Notes: a model not told the origin generated them from the letters alone. A stretch of 64,000 nucleotides of DNA from Methylobacterium sp. J-076 (GCF_022829405.1 NZ_JAKSXW010000149.1:310001-374000), one strand, 5' to 3'. Numbered from the stretch's first letter, positions 1-9,104 are shown. Program-made: numbers and translations.

Positions 1-293
1 GCGGCGGCATCGGCCAGACCGTGTGTTTCGGGGCCGGGGAGGGGGCGGGGCCGCAGCCCCCGTCCGAATACGGCCTCGTCGCCAGCCGCCACGCCCGCGA
101 GGCGGGGGTGTTCCGGGTGAACTACCGCACCGGCGAGATGAGCATCTGCTTCGTGCTGGTGAAGAAGGAGCAGGTCGTCTGCACCCAGCAGAGCCGCCCC
201 GGCGCCGAGCCGCCCGAGGGCGCGGCGATCCCGAGCACCTCCGCGGGCCGGCCGGGACCGAGCGCCACTCCTCCACAGGGCGGCCGTCCGTGA
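1..293 (+). CDS. 3' end of an unidentified protein (5' end outside the window)
   Basis: The reading frame that ends at the TGA at 291-293 is open back to the first base of the window, so only the C-terminal ~96 residues are present. The visible part has a short conserved-looking core (GVFRVNYRTGEMSIC, then VVCTQQ) followed by a low-complexity Pro/Ser/Gly tail. Two cysteines flank a short beta-like stretch. I do not recognise a named family. The first in-frame ATG is at 21, but coding character clearly begins before it, so this is treated as a truncated gene rather than a 90-residue protein. It lies about 130 bases upstream of rpiA on the same strand. Confidence 0.6.
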   Translation, partial: GGIGQTVCFGAGEGAGPQPPSEYGLVASRHAREAGVFRVNYRTGEMSICFVLVKKEQVVCTQQSRPGAEPPEGAAIPSTSAGRPGPSATPPQGGRP

Positions 294-420
294 GGGCGAA
301 GGCGCATCCCACCCGTTCCGGTCGGGCGGGCGACATGGTAGGGGCGCGACGAACGTCCCTCCCGGGCCCCCGGACCATGTGCGCCACCGACCACGATACG
401 ATTCACCGGAACGCCGCCCG

Positions 421-1134
421 ATGAGCGGCCCGGACCTCCGCCGCGCCGCCGCGGCCCGCGCCCTCGACCTGGTCGAGCCCGGCATGCGCCTCGGCCTCGG
501 CACGGGCTCCACCGCCGCCGCCTTCGTAGACCTGCTGGGCGCCCGGGTGCGCGACGGGCTCGACGTCGTCGGCGTCCCCACCTCCGAGGCGACCCACCGG
601 CAGGCCGAGGGCCTCGGCATCCGCCTCGCCCGGTTGGACGAGGTGCCCCATCTCGACCTCACGATCGACGGGGCGGACGAGGTGGACGATCACCTGCGCC
701 TCATCAAGGGCGGGGGCGCGGCCCTCCTGCGCGAGAAGATCGTCGCCTGTGCGAGCGACCGCATGGTGGTGATCGCCGATGCGGCCAAGCGTGTGGCGAC
801 GCTGGGCGCCTTCCCGCTCCCCATCGAGGTCAACCTGTTCGGCCTCGCCGCGACCCGGCTCGCCGTCGAGGCCGCCGTCGCCGCCGCGGGCTGCCAGGGC
901 CCGGTGGACCTGCGCCTCGGCAAGGATGGAAAGCCGGTGATGACCGACGGCGGCCACGCCATCCTCGATGCGAGGCTCGGCACGATCCCCGATCCCGAGC
1001 GCCTCGGCGCCGCCCTCTGGTCCGTCCCCGGCGTGGTGGAACACGGTCTGTTCCTCGGCATCGCGACGGCTGCGATCCTGGCCGCCGATGTCGGCGGCCG
1101 GGCGGAAGTGACCGTCCTCGGCCGCCTCGTCTGA
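421..1134 (+). CDS. rpiA: ribose-5-phosphate isomerase A
   Basis: Cytoplasmic isomerase that interconverts ribose 5-phosphate and ribulose 5-phosphate in the non-oxidative pentose phosphate pathway. The 237-residue length fits RpiA. Visible signatures are the phosphate-binding loop GLGTGSTAAAF near residue 27, the catalytic-site block TIDGADEVDDHL near residue 80, and KGGGAALLREKIVA just after it, which carries the Lys and Glu of the active site. The ATG at 421 is chosen because it places GLGTGST at the usual distance from the N-terminus; an in-frame ATG at 379 would add 14 unrelated Arg/Pro-rich residues. No strong ribosome binding site is visible. The gene is followed 30 bases later by the DUF2059 gene. 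Confidence 0.95.
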   Translation: MSGPDLRRAAAARALDLVEPGMRLGLGTGSTAAAFVDLLGARVRDGLDVVGVPTSEATHRQAEGLGIRLARLDEVPHLDLTIDGADEVDDHLRLIKGGGAALLREKIVACASDRMVVIADAAKRVATLGAFPLPIEVNLFGLAATRLAVEAAVAAAGCQGPVDLRLGKDGKPVMTDGGHAILDARLGTIPDPERLGAALWSVPGVVEHGLFLGIATAAILAADVGGRAEVTVLGRLV

Positions 1135-1163
1135 CTCGAATCCCCTCTCGACAGGACCCAGCA

Positions 1164-1706
1164 ATGTCCCGCCTCCTCGCCGTCGTGCTCGGCCTCGCGC
1201 TCGCGGCCCCCAGCCTCCCGGCCTTCGCCCAGGCCAGGAAGCTGACGCCGTCCACCCCCGCCGCCAACACGCCGGCCGCGCCGGCCTACAGCGCCAACCA
1301 CCTCGCCCTCGCCCGCGAGGTGATGCTCAGCTCGGGCATCGCCCGCTCGTTCGATTCGATCATCCCGTCCTTCGCCGACCAGATCCGCAAGCAGGCGGTG
1401 ACCCGGCCGGAGATCCAGAAGGACCTCGACGAGGTGCTGGTGTCCCTCCAGCCGGAGCTGGAACTGCAGAAGCAGCGGATGATCGACATCGCCGCGCGGA
1501 CCTACGCCGCGAAGTTCTCCGAGGCCGAGCTCACGGACATCGCCGGCTTCTTCCGCTCCGCCGCCGGCAAGCGCTACGTGGAGATGCAGCCCGCCCTCCT
1601 GGACGAGATGGTGCGCGCCATGCAGGGCTGGACCGAGGAAGTGTCCGAATACATCATGGTCCGCGTCCGCGCGGAGATGGGCAAGCGCGGCTTCCAGCTC
1701 CAGTAG
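1164..1706 (+). CDS. secreted DUF2059 domain protein
   Basis: The 180-residue product starts with a clear signal peptide (hydrophobic core LLAVVLGLALAAPSLPAFA, cleavage expected after AFAQA). The mature part contains the helical DUF2059 pattern: SGIARSFDSIIPSFADQI, a long charged helix, and the conserved tail AKFSEAELTDIAGFFRS followed by AGKRYVEMQPAL. The family is common in Proteobacteria, is predicted periplasmic, and has no established function. It sits between rpiA and the O-antigen-ligase-like gene on the same strand, with gaps of 30 and 8 bases, so co-transcription is likely. Confidence 0.85.
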   Translation: MSRLLAVVLGLALAAPSLPAFAQARKLTPSTPAANTPAAPAYSANHLALAREVMLSSGIARSFDSIIPSFADQIRKQAVTRPEIQKDLDEVLVSLQPELELQKQRMIDIAARTYAAKFSEAELTDIAGFFRSAAGKRYVEMQPALLDEMVRAMQGWTEEVSEYIMVRVRAEMGKRGFQLQ

Positions 1707-1713
1707 CCCACCG

Positions 1714-2922
1714 GTGAGTGCGACGCGTCCGTTCTACGCGGCCGGCGGTGCGGCGCTGGCGCTGCTGCCGCTGGTGATGGTGCTCGCCAACCGGTCGAGC
1801 CCGGCCATCGTCGGGGTGGCGGGCCTCGCCTTCCTGGCGGGGCGCTGGCGTGAGGCGCCGCGCGCCCTGCCGGCGCTGCTCTCCGCGCCCGTGCGGACCC
1901 CCCTCGGGCTGGCGGCCCTGGCCTTCCTCGGCTGGGCGCTCCTGTCGATGGCGTGGAGCCCGTTCCCGTCCCTGTCCCTGCGGGTGCTGGGAGAGTTCCT
2001 GCCGACGCTGCTGGCCGCCTACCTGCTGGTGTGCCTCGCGCCGGGCCGGATCCCGGCTTTCGTCCCCGCGCTCGCCTGTGCGTCCTTGGCCGCCGCCGGC
2101 CTGTTCATCGCCGTCGATCTCGCCCTTGACCTGCCGGTGGAGCGCCTGCTCGGACACCGGGTCGCGGGCTTCGTCTTCAACCGCCCGGCCCTGACCCTCG
2201 ACTTGGTGGCGGGGCCCCTGGCCCTGGTCCTCTGGCGCCGGTCCCTGCGGGCGGCCTCGCTCGCCACGCTGGCCTTCGCCGCCCTCGGGATCCTGCGCTC
2301 GATCAGCGGCGCGGCGGCGATGGGGCTCATCGCCGGGCTGGCCATGGCGGTCCTCGGGCGCGTGCTGCCCCGGCGGGGCGCCATGGGGCTGGCGGGCCTG
2401 GGGCTCGGCCTCGCGGTCGCCCTGGCTCCCGTGGAGGGCGACCTCCTCGCCCGCATCATGCCCGAGGCGGCCCACGCGCAGCTCACCCAGTCCTCGTCCC
2501 GGGCGCGGGTGGCCATCGCCCGCAGCTTCGGGGCGGCGGTGGCGGCCTCCCCCTGGCTGGGGGCCGGGTTCGGCACCAGCGCCCGCTTTGCCGAGGCGCC
2601 CGTGGCCGGACGGGTGGCGCCGGAGATGCGGGTGCTGCTCGGCGTCGGCCACCCGCACAACAGCTTCCTGCAGGTCTGGGCCGAGCTCGGCCTTCCGGGT
2701 GCCTTCCTGGCCTGCCTCGTCCTGATGCTGATGCTGGCCCGGCTGGGATCGCTCCCGGCGGCGGACTTCGCCGTCGCGCTCGGCCTCGTCGCCTGCGCGG
2801 CGGCCATCGCGTTCGTGGAGCACAACGGCTGGGCCGCGTGGTGGACGGCGGGGCTCGGGGCTGCCATCACCTGGGCGCGGGAGGCCCGCTCCCGACCACC
2901 CGTCACGGACCTGCCGGCATGA
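1714..2922 (+). CDS. O-antigen ligase / Wzy-type polysaccharide polymerase family protein
   Basis: A 402-residue integral membrane protein with about ten hydrophobic segments, starting at GTG 1714, eight bases after the DUF2059 stop. The large periplasmic loop typical of the Wzy_C/WaaL superfamily is visible around residues 250-330. It carries the arginine-rich stretch SSRARVAIARSFG, then GAGFGTS, and the near-C-terminal signature GVGHPHNSFLQVWAELGLPG, in which the His residues and following helix are family-conserved. Members transfer or polymerise surface glycans at the periplasmic face of the inner membrane. No glycan cluster surrounds it here, so the substrate cannot be told. The TGA overlaps the gor ATG (ATGA), implying translational coupling. 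Confidence 0.85.
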   Translation: MSATRPFYAAGGAALALLPLVMVLANRSSPAIVGVAGLAFLAGRWREAPRALPALLSAPVRTPLGLAALAFLGWALLSMAWSPFPSLSLRVLGEFLPTLLAAYLLVCLAPGRIPAFVPALACASLAAAGLFIAVDLALDLPVERLLGHRVAGFVFNRPALTLDLVAGPLALVLWRRSLRAASLATLAFAALGILRSISGAAAMGLIAGLAMAVLGRVLPRRGAMGLAGLGLGLAVALAPVEGDLLARIMPEAAHAQLTQSSSRARVAIARSFGAAVAASPWLGAGFGTSARFAEAPVAGRVAPEMRVLLGVGHPHNSFLQVWAELGLPGAFLACLVLMLMLARLGSLPAADFAVALGLVACAAAIAFVEHNGWAAWWTAGLGAAITWAREARSRPPVTDLPA

Positions 2923-4298
2923 GCTACGACGTCGATCTCTTCGTCATCGGGGGCGGCTCGGGCGGCGTCCGCGCCGCGCGGATCGCCGCGGGCTATGGCG
3001 CCAAGGTGATGCTGGCCGAGGAGTACCGGGTCGGCGGCACCTGCGTGATCCGCGGCTGCGTGCCGAAGAAACTCATGGTCTATGCCGGCCGCTTCGCCGA
3101 CGAGTTCGAGGATGCCGCCGGCTTCGGATGGACCGTGGAGAAGCCGCGCTTCGACTGGAGCGTGCTGAAGACCCGGCGCGACGCCGAGGTGACGCGCCTC
3201 GAGAGCATCTACGACGCCAACCTGATGCGGGCCGGCGTCGAGATCGCCCCCGAGCGGGCGGTGATCGTCGATGACCATACGGTCCGGCTCGTGAAGTCGG
3301 GCAAGACCATCCGGGCGGACAAGATCCTCGTGGCGGTCGGGGCCCATCCGGTGAAGGAGCCGGCCGTGCCCGGAATCGACCTCGCCATCACCTCGAACGA
3401 GGTGTTCGAGCTGGAGACGCTGCCGAAGCGCATCCTCGTGGTCGGCGGCGGCTACATCGCCGTGGAGTTCGCGGGCGTCTTCGCGGCGCTGGGCAGCCGC
3501 ACGACCCTGCTCCACCGGGGCGACAAGCTCCTGCGCGGCTTCGACGACGACGTGCGCGATGCCCTGGCCGACGCCTACGCCCACCGCATGGACCTGCGCC
3601 TCGGCCGCACCATCGGTGGGATCGCGCGCGCGGGCGGCACCCTGGCCGCCACCCTGGACGACGGCAGCGTGATCGAGGCCGATCAGATCCTGCTCGCGAC
3701 GGGGCGCCGGCCGAACATCGTCGGGCTCGGCCTCGATGCGGTCGGCATCGTGCCCGACGCGGCCGGGGCGATCCCCGTCGATGCCTTCTCGCGCACCTCC
3801 ATCCCCTCGATCTTCGCGGTGGGCGACGTGACGAACCGCGCGAACCTCACCCCCGTGGCCATCCGGGAGGGCCACGCCTTCGCGGACACGGAATTCGGCG
3901 GCCGGGCGACCACGGTGGACCACAGCCTCATCCCCACGGCGGTGTTCTCCACGCCGGAGATCGGCACGGTCGGGCTGAGCGAGGCGGCGGCCCGCCAGGC
4001 GTTCGAGCGGATCGACGTCTACAAGGCGGCGTTCCGGCCGATGAAGGCGACCCTCTCGGGGCGGGAGGAGCGCGTGCTGATGAAGGTCATCGTCGACTGC
4101 GCCAGTGACCGGGTGCTCGGCGTCCACCTGTTCGGTCAGGATGCGGGCGAGCTGATCCAGGCGGTGGGCATCGCCGTGACGATGGGTGCCACGAAGGCCG
4201 ATTTCGACAGGACCATCGCCGTCCATCCCACCGCCGCGGAGGAGCTCGTGACGATGCGCGTGCCGGCCTGCACGAAGCATCCGGTGGGTGTCGGCTGA
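2919..4298 (+). CDS. gor: glutathione-disulfide reductase
   Basis: FAD-dependent, NADPH-linked reductase that regenerates GSH from GSSG in the cytoplasm; 459 residues, the usual length. The N-terminal FAD motif VIGGGSGGVRAAR is followed by the redox-active pair in GGTCVIRGCVPKKL (Cys at about 45 and 50). The NADPH-binding GGGYIAVEFAG lies near residue 175, GDVT in the FAD-contact strand near 305, and the C-terminal active-site His-Glu in HPTAAEELVTM near 443. These separate it from dihydrolipoamide dehydrogenase. The ATG at 2919 overlaps the stop of the preceding gene by ATGA. An upstream in-frame ATG at 2838 lies inside that gene and is rejected. Confidence 0.93.
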   Translation: MSYDVDLFVIGGGSGGVRAARIAAGYGAKVMLAEEYRVGGTCVIRGCVPKKLMVYAGRFADEFEDAAGFGWTVEKPRFDWSVLKTRRDAEVTRLESIYDANLMRAGVEIAPERAVIVDDHTVRLVKSGKTIRADKILVAVGAHPVKEPAVPGIDLAITSNEVFELETLPKRILVVGGGYIAVEFAGVFAALGSRTTLLHRGDKLLRGFDDDVRDALADAYAHRMDLRLGRTIGGIARAGGTLAATLDDGSVIEADQILLATGRRPNIVGLGLDAVGIVPDAAGAIPVDAFSRTSIPSIFAVGDVTNRANLTPVAIREGHAFADTEFGGRATTVDHSLIPTAVFSTPEIGTVGLSEAAARQAFERIDVYKAAFRPMKATLSGREERVLMKVIVDCASDRVLGVHLFGQDAGELIQAVGIAVTMGATKADFDRTIAVHPTAAEELVTMRVPACTKHPVGVG

Positions 4299-4374
4299 CC
4301 GCCCCGGCGACCGCGCGCAACGGAAGCATAGGTTAGGCCCTCGACGCCGTGCGCCCCTGAGCCATATCAAGGCC

Positions 4375-4698
4375 ATGGGCAAAAACGGCTCGGGCAACAG
4401 CAAGCGCGACGACGCCCATGCGCGGCGTCAAGCGATCATCGACGGCCTCCTGGCCGATGCCTTGCGGCCGGCGTTCACGTACCGGCTGCCGAGCCAGGAC
4501 TCGCTGCCCGCCGACATCCGGCGGGCGATCGACCGGCTCCTGGCCAAGGCGGAGGCGCAGCGCAGCCGCTGCCTGACATACGACGATCTCGAGGAGGCCC
4601 TGCCGCCGCGGGACGTCTCGGCGGAGGATCTGGAGGCGATCTTCTGGATCCTGGCCGAGCACGGCATCGAGGTGGAGGACGGCGAGCCCGGCCTCTGA
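4375..4698 (+). CDS. stand-alone sigma-70 region 1.1-like small protein
   Basis: A 107-residue acidic, soluble protein. Its C-terminal half (LTYDDLEEALPPRDVSAEDL, then IFWILAEHGIEV) closely matches the three-helix region 1.1 of housekeeping sigma-70, which reads LTYDELNEALP and ends in a short acidic tail. No region 2, 3 or 4 follows, so it cannot be a sigma factor. The N-terminal half (about 55 residues) is Arg/Ala-rich and helical. In full sigma factors region 1.1 occupies the polymerase DNA channel until promoter opening. A free copy could act as a DNA-mimic regulator of RNA polymerase, but that is inference. The start at 4375 is chosen over an ATG at 4288, which lies inside gor. Confidence 0.75.
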   Translation: MGKNGSGNSKRDDAHARRQAIIDGLLADALRPAFTYRLPSQDSLPADIRRAIDRLLAKAEAQRSRCLTYDDLEEALPPRDVSAEDLEAIFWILAEHGIEVEDGEPGL

Positions 4699-4834
4699 GC
4701 GTCGGGAGCGGGCCAGCCATGCCCGCCTCCGCCGCCATCCCTCGGGCCCCCTCGCGATCTCGGATGAACTTCTCTATAAGCCCCCATCCGCGCGAGGGGC
4801 GCGGCCGCACGAACGAGGTGCGGGGAGAGGGATC

Positions 4835-6217
4835 ATGGGCGAGCGCTGGACACCGACGACGTGGCGGAACCTGCCGATTCAGCAGGTGCCGGCCTATCCG
4901 GACGCCGCCGCCCTGGCCGCCGTCGAAGCGCAGATCGGGACCTTTCCGCCGTTGGTGTTTGCCGGTGAGGCCCGCAAGCTGAAGGCGGCGCTGGCCCGCG
5001 TCTCCACCGGCGAGGCATTCCTGCTCCAGGGCGGCGATTGCGCCGAGAGCTTCGACGAGCACTCGGCCGACAACATCCGCGACTTCTTCCGCGTCTTCCT
5101 GCAGATGGCGATGGTGCTCACCTTCGCCGGCGGCTCACCCGTGGTGAAGGTCGGCCGCATCGCCGGCCAGTTCGCCAAGCCGCGCTCGTCGCCCAACGAG
5201 ACGCAGGACGGCGTGTCCCTGCCGAGCTATCGCGGCGACATCGTCAACGGCATCGGCTTCTCGGAAGAGGCCCGGGTGCCCGATCCCCGGCGCCAGCTCG
5301 AAGCGTACCGGCAGTCGGCGGCGACGCTGAACCTGCTGCGCGCCTTCGCCACCGGCGGTTACGCGAACCTCGAGAACGCGCACCGCTGGATGCTGGGCTT
5401 CGTGAAGGATTCGCCGCAATCCTCGCGCTACCAGGATGTCGCCTCGCGCATGTCGGACGCGCTGGGCTTCATGCGCGCCATCGGGATCAACCCGGAGACG
5501 CACCAGGAGGTGCGGACCACCGATTTCTACACGAGCCACGAGGCGCTGCTGCTCGGCTACGAGCAGGCCCTGACCCGGGTCGATTCGACCAGCGGCGACT
5601 GGTACGCCACCTCGGGCCACATGCTCTGGATCGGCGACCGCACCCGGCAGCCGGACCACGCCCATGTCGAGTACGCCCGGGGGATCAAGAACCCGATCGG
5701 CCTCAAGTGCGGCCCGTCGATGACCGGCGAAGGCCTCATCAAGCTCATCGACCTCCTCAACCCGGAGAACGAGGCCGGCCGCCTCAGCCTCATCTGCCGC
5801 TTCGGCGCGGACAAGGTAGGCGAGCATCTGCCGGCCCTCGTCCGGGCGGTGGAGCGGGAAGGCCGTTCGGTCGTGTGGGTGTGCGATCCGATGCACGGCA
5901 ACACGGTCTCCGCGGGCGGTTACAAGACCCGCCCGTTCGACCGGGTGATGCAGGAGATCGAGGGATTCTTCGGCGTCCACCGGGCCGAGGGCACCATCGC
6001 GGGCGGCATCCACTTGGAGATGACCGGCAAGGACGTGACCGAGTGCACCGGCGGCGCCCGGGCGCTCACCGCCGACGACCTGAGCGACCGCTACCACACC
6101 TACTGCGACCCGCGCCTCAATGCGGAGCAGGCGCTGGAAGTGGCCTTCCGCACGGCGGAACTGGTGAAGCGCGAGCGCACCGACCTCGAAACCCCGCGCC
6201 TCGACGCGGCGGAGTGA
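4835..6217 (+). CDS. aroG: class II (plant-type) 3-deoxy-7-phosphoheptulonate synthase
   Basis: Catalyses the first step of the shikimate pathway, condensing phosphoenolpyruvate and erythrose 4-phosphate to DAHP. At 460 residues it is the long plant/Mycobacterium type, not the ~350-residue E. coli AroFGH type. Diagnostic blocks are LLQGGDCAESF (metal-binding Cys), KPRSSP, EALLLGYEQALTR, WIGDRTRQPDHAHVEY, NPIGLKCGPSM, RFGADKVGEHLP, VWVCDPMHGNT and GGIHLEMTGKDVTECTGG, in the expected order and with the metal-ligand His, Glu and Asp residues. The upstream sequence GGGGAGAGGGATC gives a strong ribosome binding site for the ATG at 4835. It is a monocistronic unit ending in a terminator-like hairpin. 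Confidence 0.94.
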   Translation: MGERWTPTTWRNLPIQQVPAYPDAAALAAVEAQIGTFPPLVFAGEARKLKAALARVSTGEAFLLQGGDCAESFDEHSADNIRDFFRVFLQMAMVLTFAGGSPVVKVGRIAGQFAKPRSSPNETQDGVSLPSYRGDIVNGIGFSEEARVPDPRRQLEAYRQSAATLNLLRAFATGGYANLENAHRWMLGFVKDSPQSSRYQDVASRMSDALGFMRAIGINPETHQEVRTTDFYTSHEALLLGYEQALTRVDSTSGDWYATSGHMLWIGDRTRQPDHAHVEYARGIKNPIGLKCGPSMTGEGLIKLIDLLNPENEAGRLSLICRFGADKVGEHLPALVRAVEREGRSVVWVCDPMHGNTVSAGGYKTRPFDRVMQEIEGFFGVHRAEGTIAGGIHLEMTGKDVTECTGGARALTADDLSDRYHTYCDPRLNAEQALEVAFRTAELVKRERTDLETPRLDAAE

Positions 6218-6223
6218 CGGAAA

Positions 6224-6246
6224 AGGCCGGGCCTCGGGCCCGGCCT
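6224..6246. terminator. bidirectional hairpin between aroG and the GGDEF/EAL gene
   Basis: An 8-bp GC stem (AGGCCGGG / CCCGGCCT) with a 7-base loop sits between two convergent genes. On the minus strand it is followed by TTTT, and on the plus strand by CATTT, so it fits a shared intrinsic terminator, stronger for the minus-strand gene. Confidence 0.65.
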
Positions 6247-6266
6247 CATTTGCCCGCCTGTGCCTC

Positions 6267-9104
6267 TCAGGCGATGGCCCGCGCCATCCCGTTCCAACGG
6301 GCGAGGAGGGCCGGGACGCCGCCGATGGGGACGGGGCGGCTGAAGAGATAGCCCTGCACCTCGTCGCACCCCTCGGCCCGGAGCCGGGCCAGCTGTGCCT
6401 CCGTCTCGACACCCTCGGCGGTGGTCGTCATGCCGAGGCTGGCGCCGAGGCTGATGACGGCCCGGACGATGAAGTCGGTGCCGTCCTCCTCGCACAGGTC
6501 GCGGACGAAGGACTGGTCGATCTTGATCTTGTCGAAGGGGAAGCTGCGCAGGTAGCTCAGCGACGAGTAGCCGGTGCCGAAATCGTCCATGGACACCCGC
6601 ACGCCCATCCCCTTGAGGCTGTGCAGGATCGCGGTCGTCACGCCCGGATTGGCCACGAGGACCGATTCGGTGATCTCCAGCTCCAGCCGGCGCCCTGGCA
6701 GGCCGGTGGAGCGGAGGGCATCGCGCACCACGGACACGAGGCTTGCCGAGGTGAACTGAACCGCGGAGACGTTCACCGCGATCTTGAGCCCGTCCGGCCA
6801 CCGGGACGCGTCGGCACAGGCCTGGGCCAGCACCCATTCGCCGAGGGGCACGATCAGCCCGAGTTCCTCCGCCAGGGGGATGAACTCGGCCGGCGAGATG
6901 TAGCCGCGGACCGGGTGGTTCCAGCGCAGCAGGGCCTCGAATCCGCAAATCCGCTCGGTGCCGAGGCTGTAGATCGGCTGATAATAGACCTCGAACGCTT
7001 CCGTCTCGAGGGCGTGGCGCAGGTCGCGCTCCAGCAGGCGGCGGGCCTGAAGCCGGGCGTCCATGTCCGGCTCGAAATAACGGAAGGCGCCGCGGGCTTC
7101 GGCCTTCGCCCGGGCCAGGGCCACATCCGCGTTCTTCAGGAGCTTGCCGGAACTCGTGCCGTCGCCCGGCGCGACGGTGATGCCGATGGTGACGCCGACG
7201 CTCGCCGTATGGCTCGACAGGGTGTAGGGCGCCTTCACGACGTCGATGATCCGGCGCGCCAGGACGGCGGCATCCTCCGGCCGTTCGATTGAGCGCTGCA
7301 CCACCACGAACTCGTCCGCGCCGATGCGCGCCACGCAGTCGATCTCGCGCACGCAGGCGCTCAGCCGGTTGGCGACGGCCACCAGCAGTTCGTCGCCGAC
7401 CGCGTGGCCCAGGGTGTCGTTGACCGGCCGGAAATCGTCGAGGTCGAGGGCGAAGACCGCAAATTGCTGATCCCGGCCGGCTTGGGCGATGGAGTTGCTG
7501 ATCTGCTGCTCAAGCGCCGTCCGGTTCGGAAGGCCGGTCAGCACGTCGTGGTGGGCGAGGAACGCGATGCGGGCTTCGGCATGCCGCCGCTCGGTCACAT
7601 CCTCGAAGGTCGCCACGAAGCCGCCGTCGGTGGTGTTGCGCCGCTCGACGGCGATGACCTTGCCGTTGGTGAGTTCCTGAGTGATCGGGAAGCCGCCGGA
7701 GCCGGCGAACGGGTCAGCGCCACCCTGCGACGGGCCGGGCAGCTCGCGGGTGTGGCCACCGCTCCCCGCGAGGCTGACGTGGAGGACCTGCTCGGCCGTC
7801 ATGCCGGGCAGGATCGCGTCGGCGGGCAAGCCATAGATCTGCGCGTAGCGGCGGTTGACCACCATCAGCCGGTCGTCGGCATCGAACAGGCAGAGGCCCT
7901 GGGACATGTTGTCCAGGGCTGCGTCGAGCCGGAGGTTCGTCTGGCGCAGCTGCGCTTCCTGTTCCTTCAGCACGCTGATGTCGCTGCACACCGCGACGAG
8001 GCCGCCTTCCTCTATGGCGCTGCGGCTCACCCGGAGCCAGCGGCCGTTGGGGAGCTGGAACTCCCCGTCGCGGGACAGGGCTTCGCGGCAATTGGCTTCG
8101 CCGAATCCACCCCCGGCCGTGCAGGGGCCGCAGAAAAACTGCATCGCCACCGGGTTTGTGAAGGCGATGCGGCCAGCGGCATCCAGGACGATGACGGCTT
8201 CGCGCGAACTCTGCAGGGCGTCGGCCAGCAGGCGCTCCGCCGATTGGCGCTGCCGGACCTCGCTCTCCATCATGGCGCGGATGTTGTCGCGCATCGCCGC
8301 CATGGACCGGAGGAGGCTCCCGAGCTCGTCCCGGCCATCGGTGGGGATCGAGTCGTCGAGGTGCCCGCCCGCGATCCGCTCGGCCGCGATCGAGGCGGAG
8401 ACGAGGGGCCCACGGATGCGCCGATGCAGCATCCACGCGATGACGAAGGAGCCGAAGAGCGCCAGCGCGGCCACCGCCATATTCAGGCGCAGCTCGCTGC
8501 CCACCGCCGTGCGGGCCGCCTGCCGGAAGGTGAAGCCGTCGCCGGCGGTGTAGTTCACGAGCAGGTCGAGCTGCGCATCGATGGCGTCGGCCTGATGGTC
8601 GAGGGCGTCCCACCGCTCCGGGCGCACCGAGGTGAGGTCGCCGAAGCTGCGGCGGATGTCGTCCCACGCCGCGACGCCGGCCTGCACCGCGAGGGCCGCG
8701 CGCACCGCCCTGTCCGACTGGGCGCGCTCCACCGCGATGGTCAGGTCCTCGGCGAGGGTCGTGTGCAGCTCGTTGATCTGCGCGTCGAGCTTGGCGGCGA
8801 CGCCCTTATCCTTGGTGAGGCCCTGGCGGGCGAAGGCGGCGCGCATCTTCGCGAAGTCGGCCGCGGTGGCCCGGGCGTAGTTGATCGACATCAACGACTG
8901 GTCGTACGTCCGCCCGACGAGGTCGCCGACATGGGCGATCGCGATGATCGCATAGAAGCCGAGGCCGCCCGACAGGAGGCTCATTGCGAAGAACGCAATG
9001 AAGATCCGCGCCTTGATGGTCGCGGCAAGGGCGCCCAAGGAGAAGGCCGGCTTGCGCGCCAGCGCCTTCGCCTTCACCGGAACTGTCGCCTCGAAATATT
9101 GCAT
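6267..9104 (-). CDS. membrane HAMP-PAS-PAS-GGDEF-EAL cyclic-di-GMP protein
   Basis: A 945-residue inner-membrane sensor of the c-di-GMP network. Order: TM1 near residues 28-55; a periplasmic four-helix-like sensor to about 205; TM2 near 213-230; HAMP to about 285; PAS near 290-385 with two closely spaced cysteines (FFCGPCTAGG); a second PAS near 395-505; GGDEF near 515-680; EAL near 690-935. The GGDEF signature reads GADEF (VARIGADEFVVVQ, near residue 594), so cyclase activity may be lost or altered. The EAL domain keeps FEALLRWNHP and the metal-binding DDFGTGYSSLSYLRSF, so phosphodiesterase activity is likely. Single gene, convergent with aroG. Which activity dominates cannot be decided from sequence. 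Confidence 0.92.
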   Translation of the reverse strand: MQYFEATVPVKAKALARKPAFSLGALAATIKARIFIAFFAMSLLSGGLGFYAIIAIAHVGDLVGRTYDQSLMSINYARATAADFAKMRAAFARQGLTKDKGVAAKLDAQINELHTTLAEDLTIAVERAQSDRAVRAALAVQAGVAAWDDIRRSFGDLTSVRPERWDALDHQADAIDAQLDLLVNYTAGDGFTFRQAARTAVGSELRLNMAVAALALFGSFVIAWMLHRRIRGPLVSASIAAERIAGGHLDDSIPTDGRDELGSLLRSMAAMRDNIRAMMESEVRQRQSAERLLADALQSSREAVIVLDAAGRIAFTNPVAMQFFCGPCTAGGGFGEANCREALSRDGEFQLPNGRWLRVSRSAIEEGGLVAVCSDISVLKEQEAQLRQTNLRLDAALDNMSQGLCLFDADDRLMVVNRRYAQIYGLPADAILPGMTAEQVLHVSLAGSGGHTRELPGPSQGGADPFAGSGGFPITQELTNGKVIAVERRNTTDGGFVATFEDVTERRHAEARIAFLAHHDVLTGLPNRTALEQQISNSIAQAGRDQQFAVFALDLDDFRPVNDTLGHAVGDELLVAVANRLSACVREIDCVARIGADEFVVVQRSIERPEDAAVLARRIIDVVKAPYTLSSHTASVGVTIGITVAPGDGTSSGKLLKNADVALARAKAEARGAFRYFEPDMDARLQARRLLERDLRHALETEAFEVYYQPIYSLGTERICGFEALLRWNHPVRGYISPAEFIPLAEELGLIVPLGEWVLAQACADASRWPDGLKIAVNVSAVQFTSASLVSVVRDALRSTGLPGRRLELEITESVLVANPGVTTAILHSLKGMGVRVSMDDFGTGYSSLSYLRSFPFDKIKIDQSFVRDLCEEDGTDFIVRAVISLGASLGMTTTAEGVETEAQLARLRAEGCDEVQGYLFSRPVPIGGVPALLARWNGMARAIA

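Noticed and set aside
379..420. An upstream ATG extension of rpiA
   Set aside because: The added residues are Arg/Pro-rich and absent from the family; ATG 421 fits the usual N-terminus.
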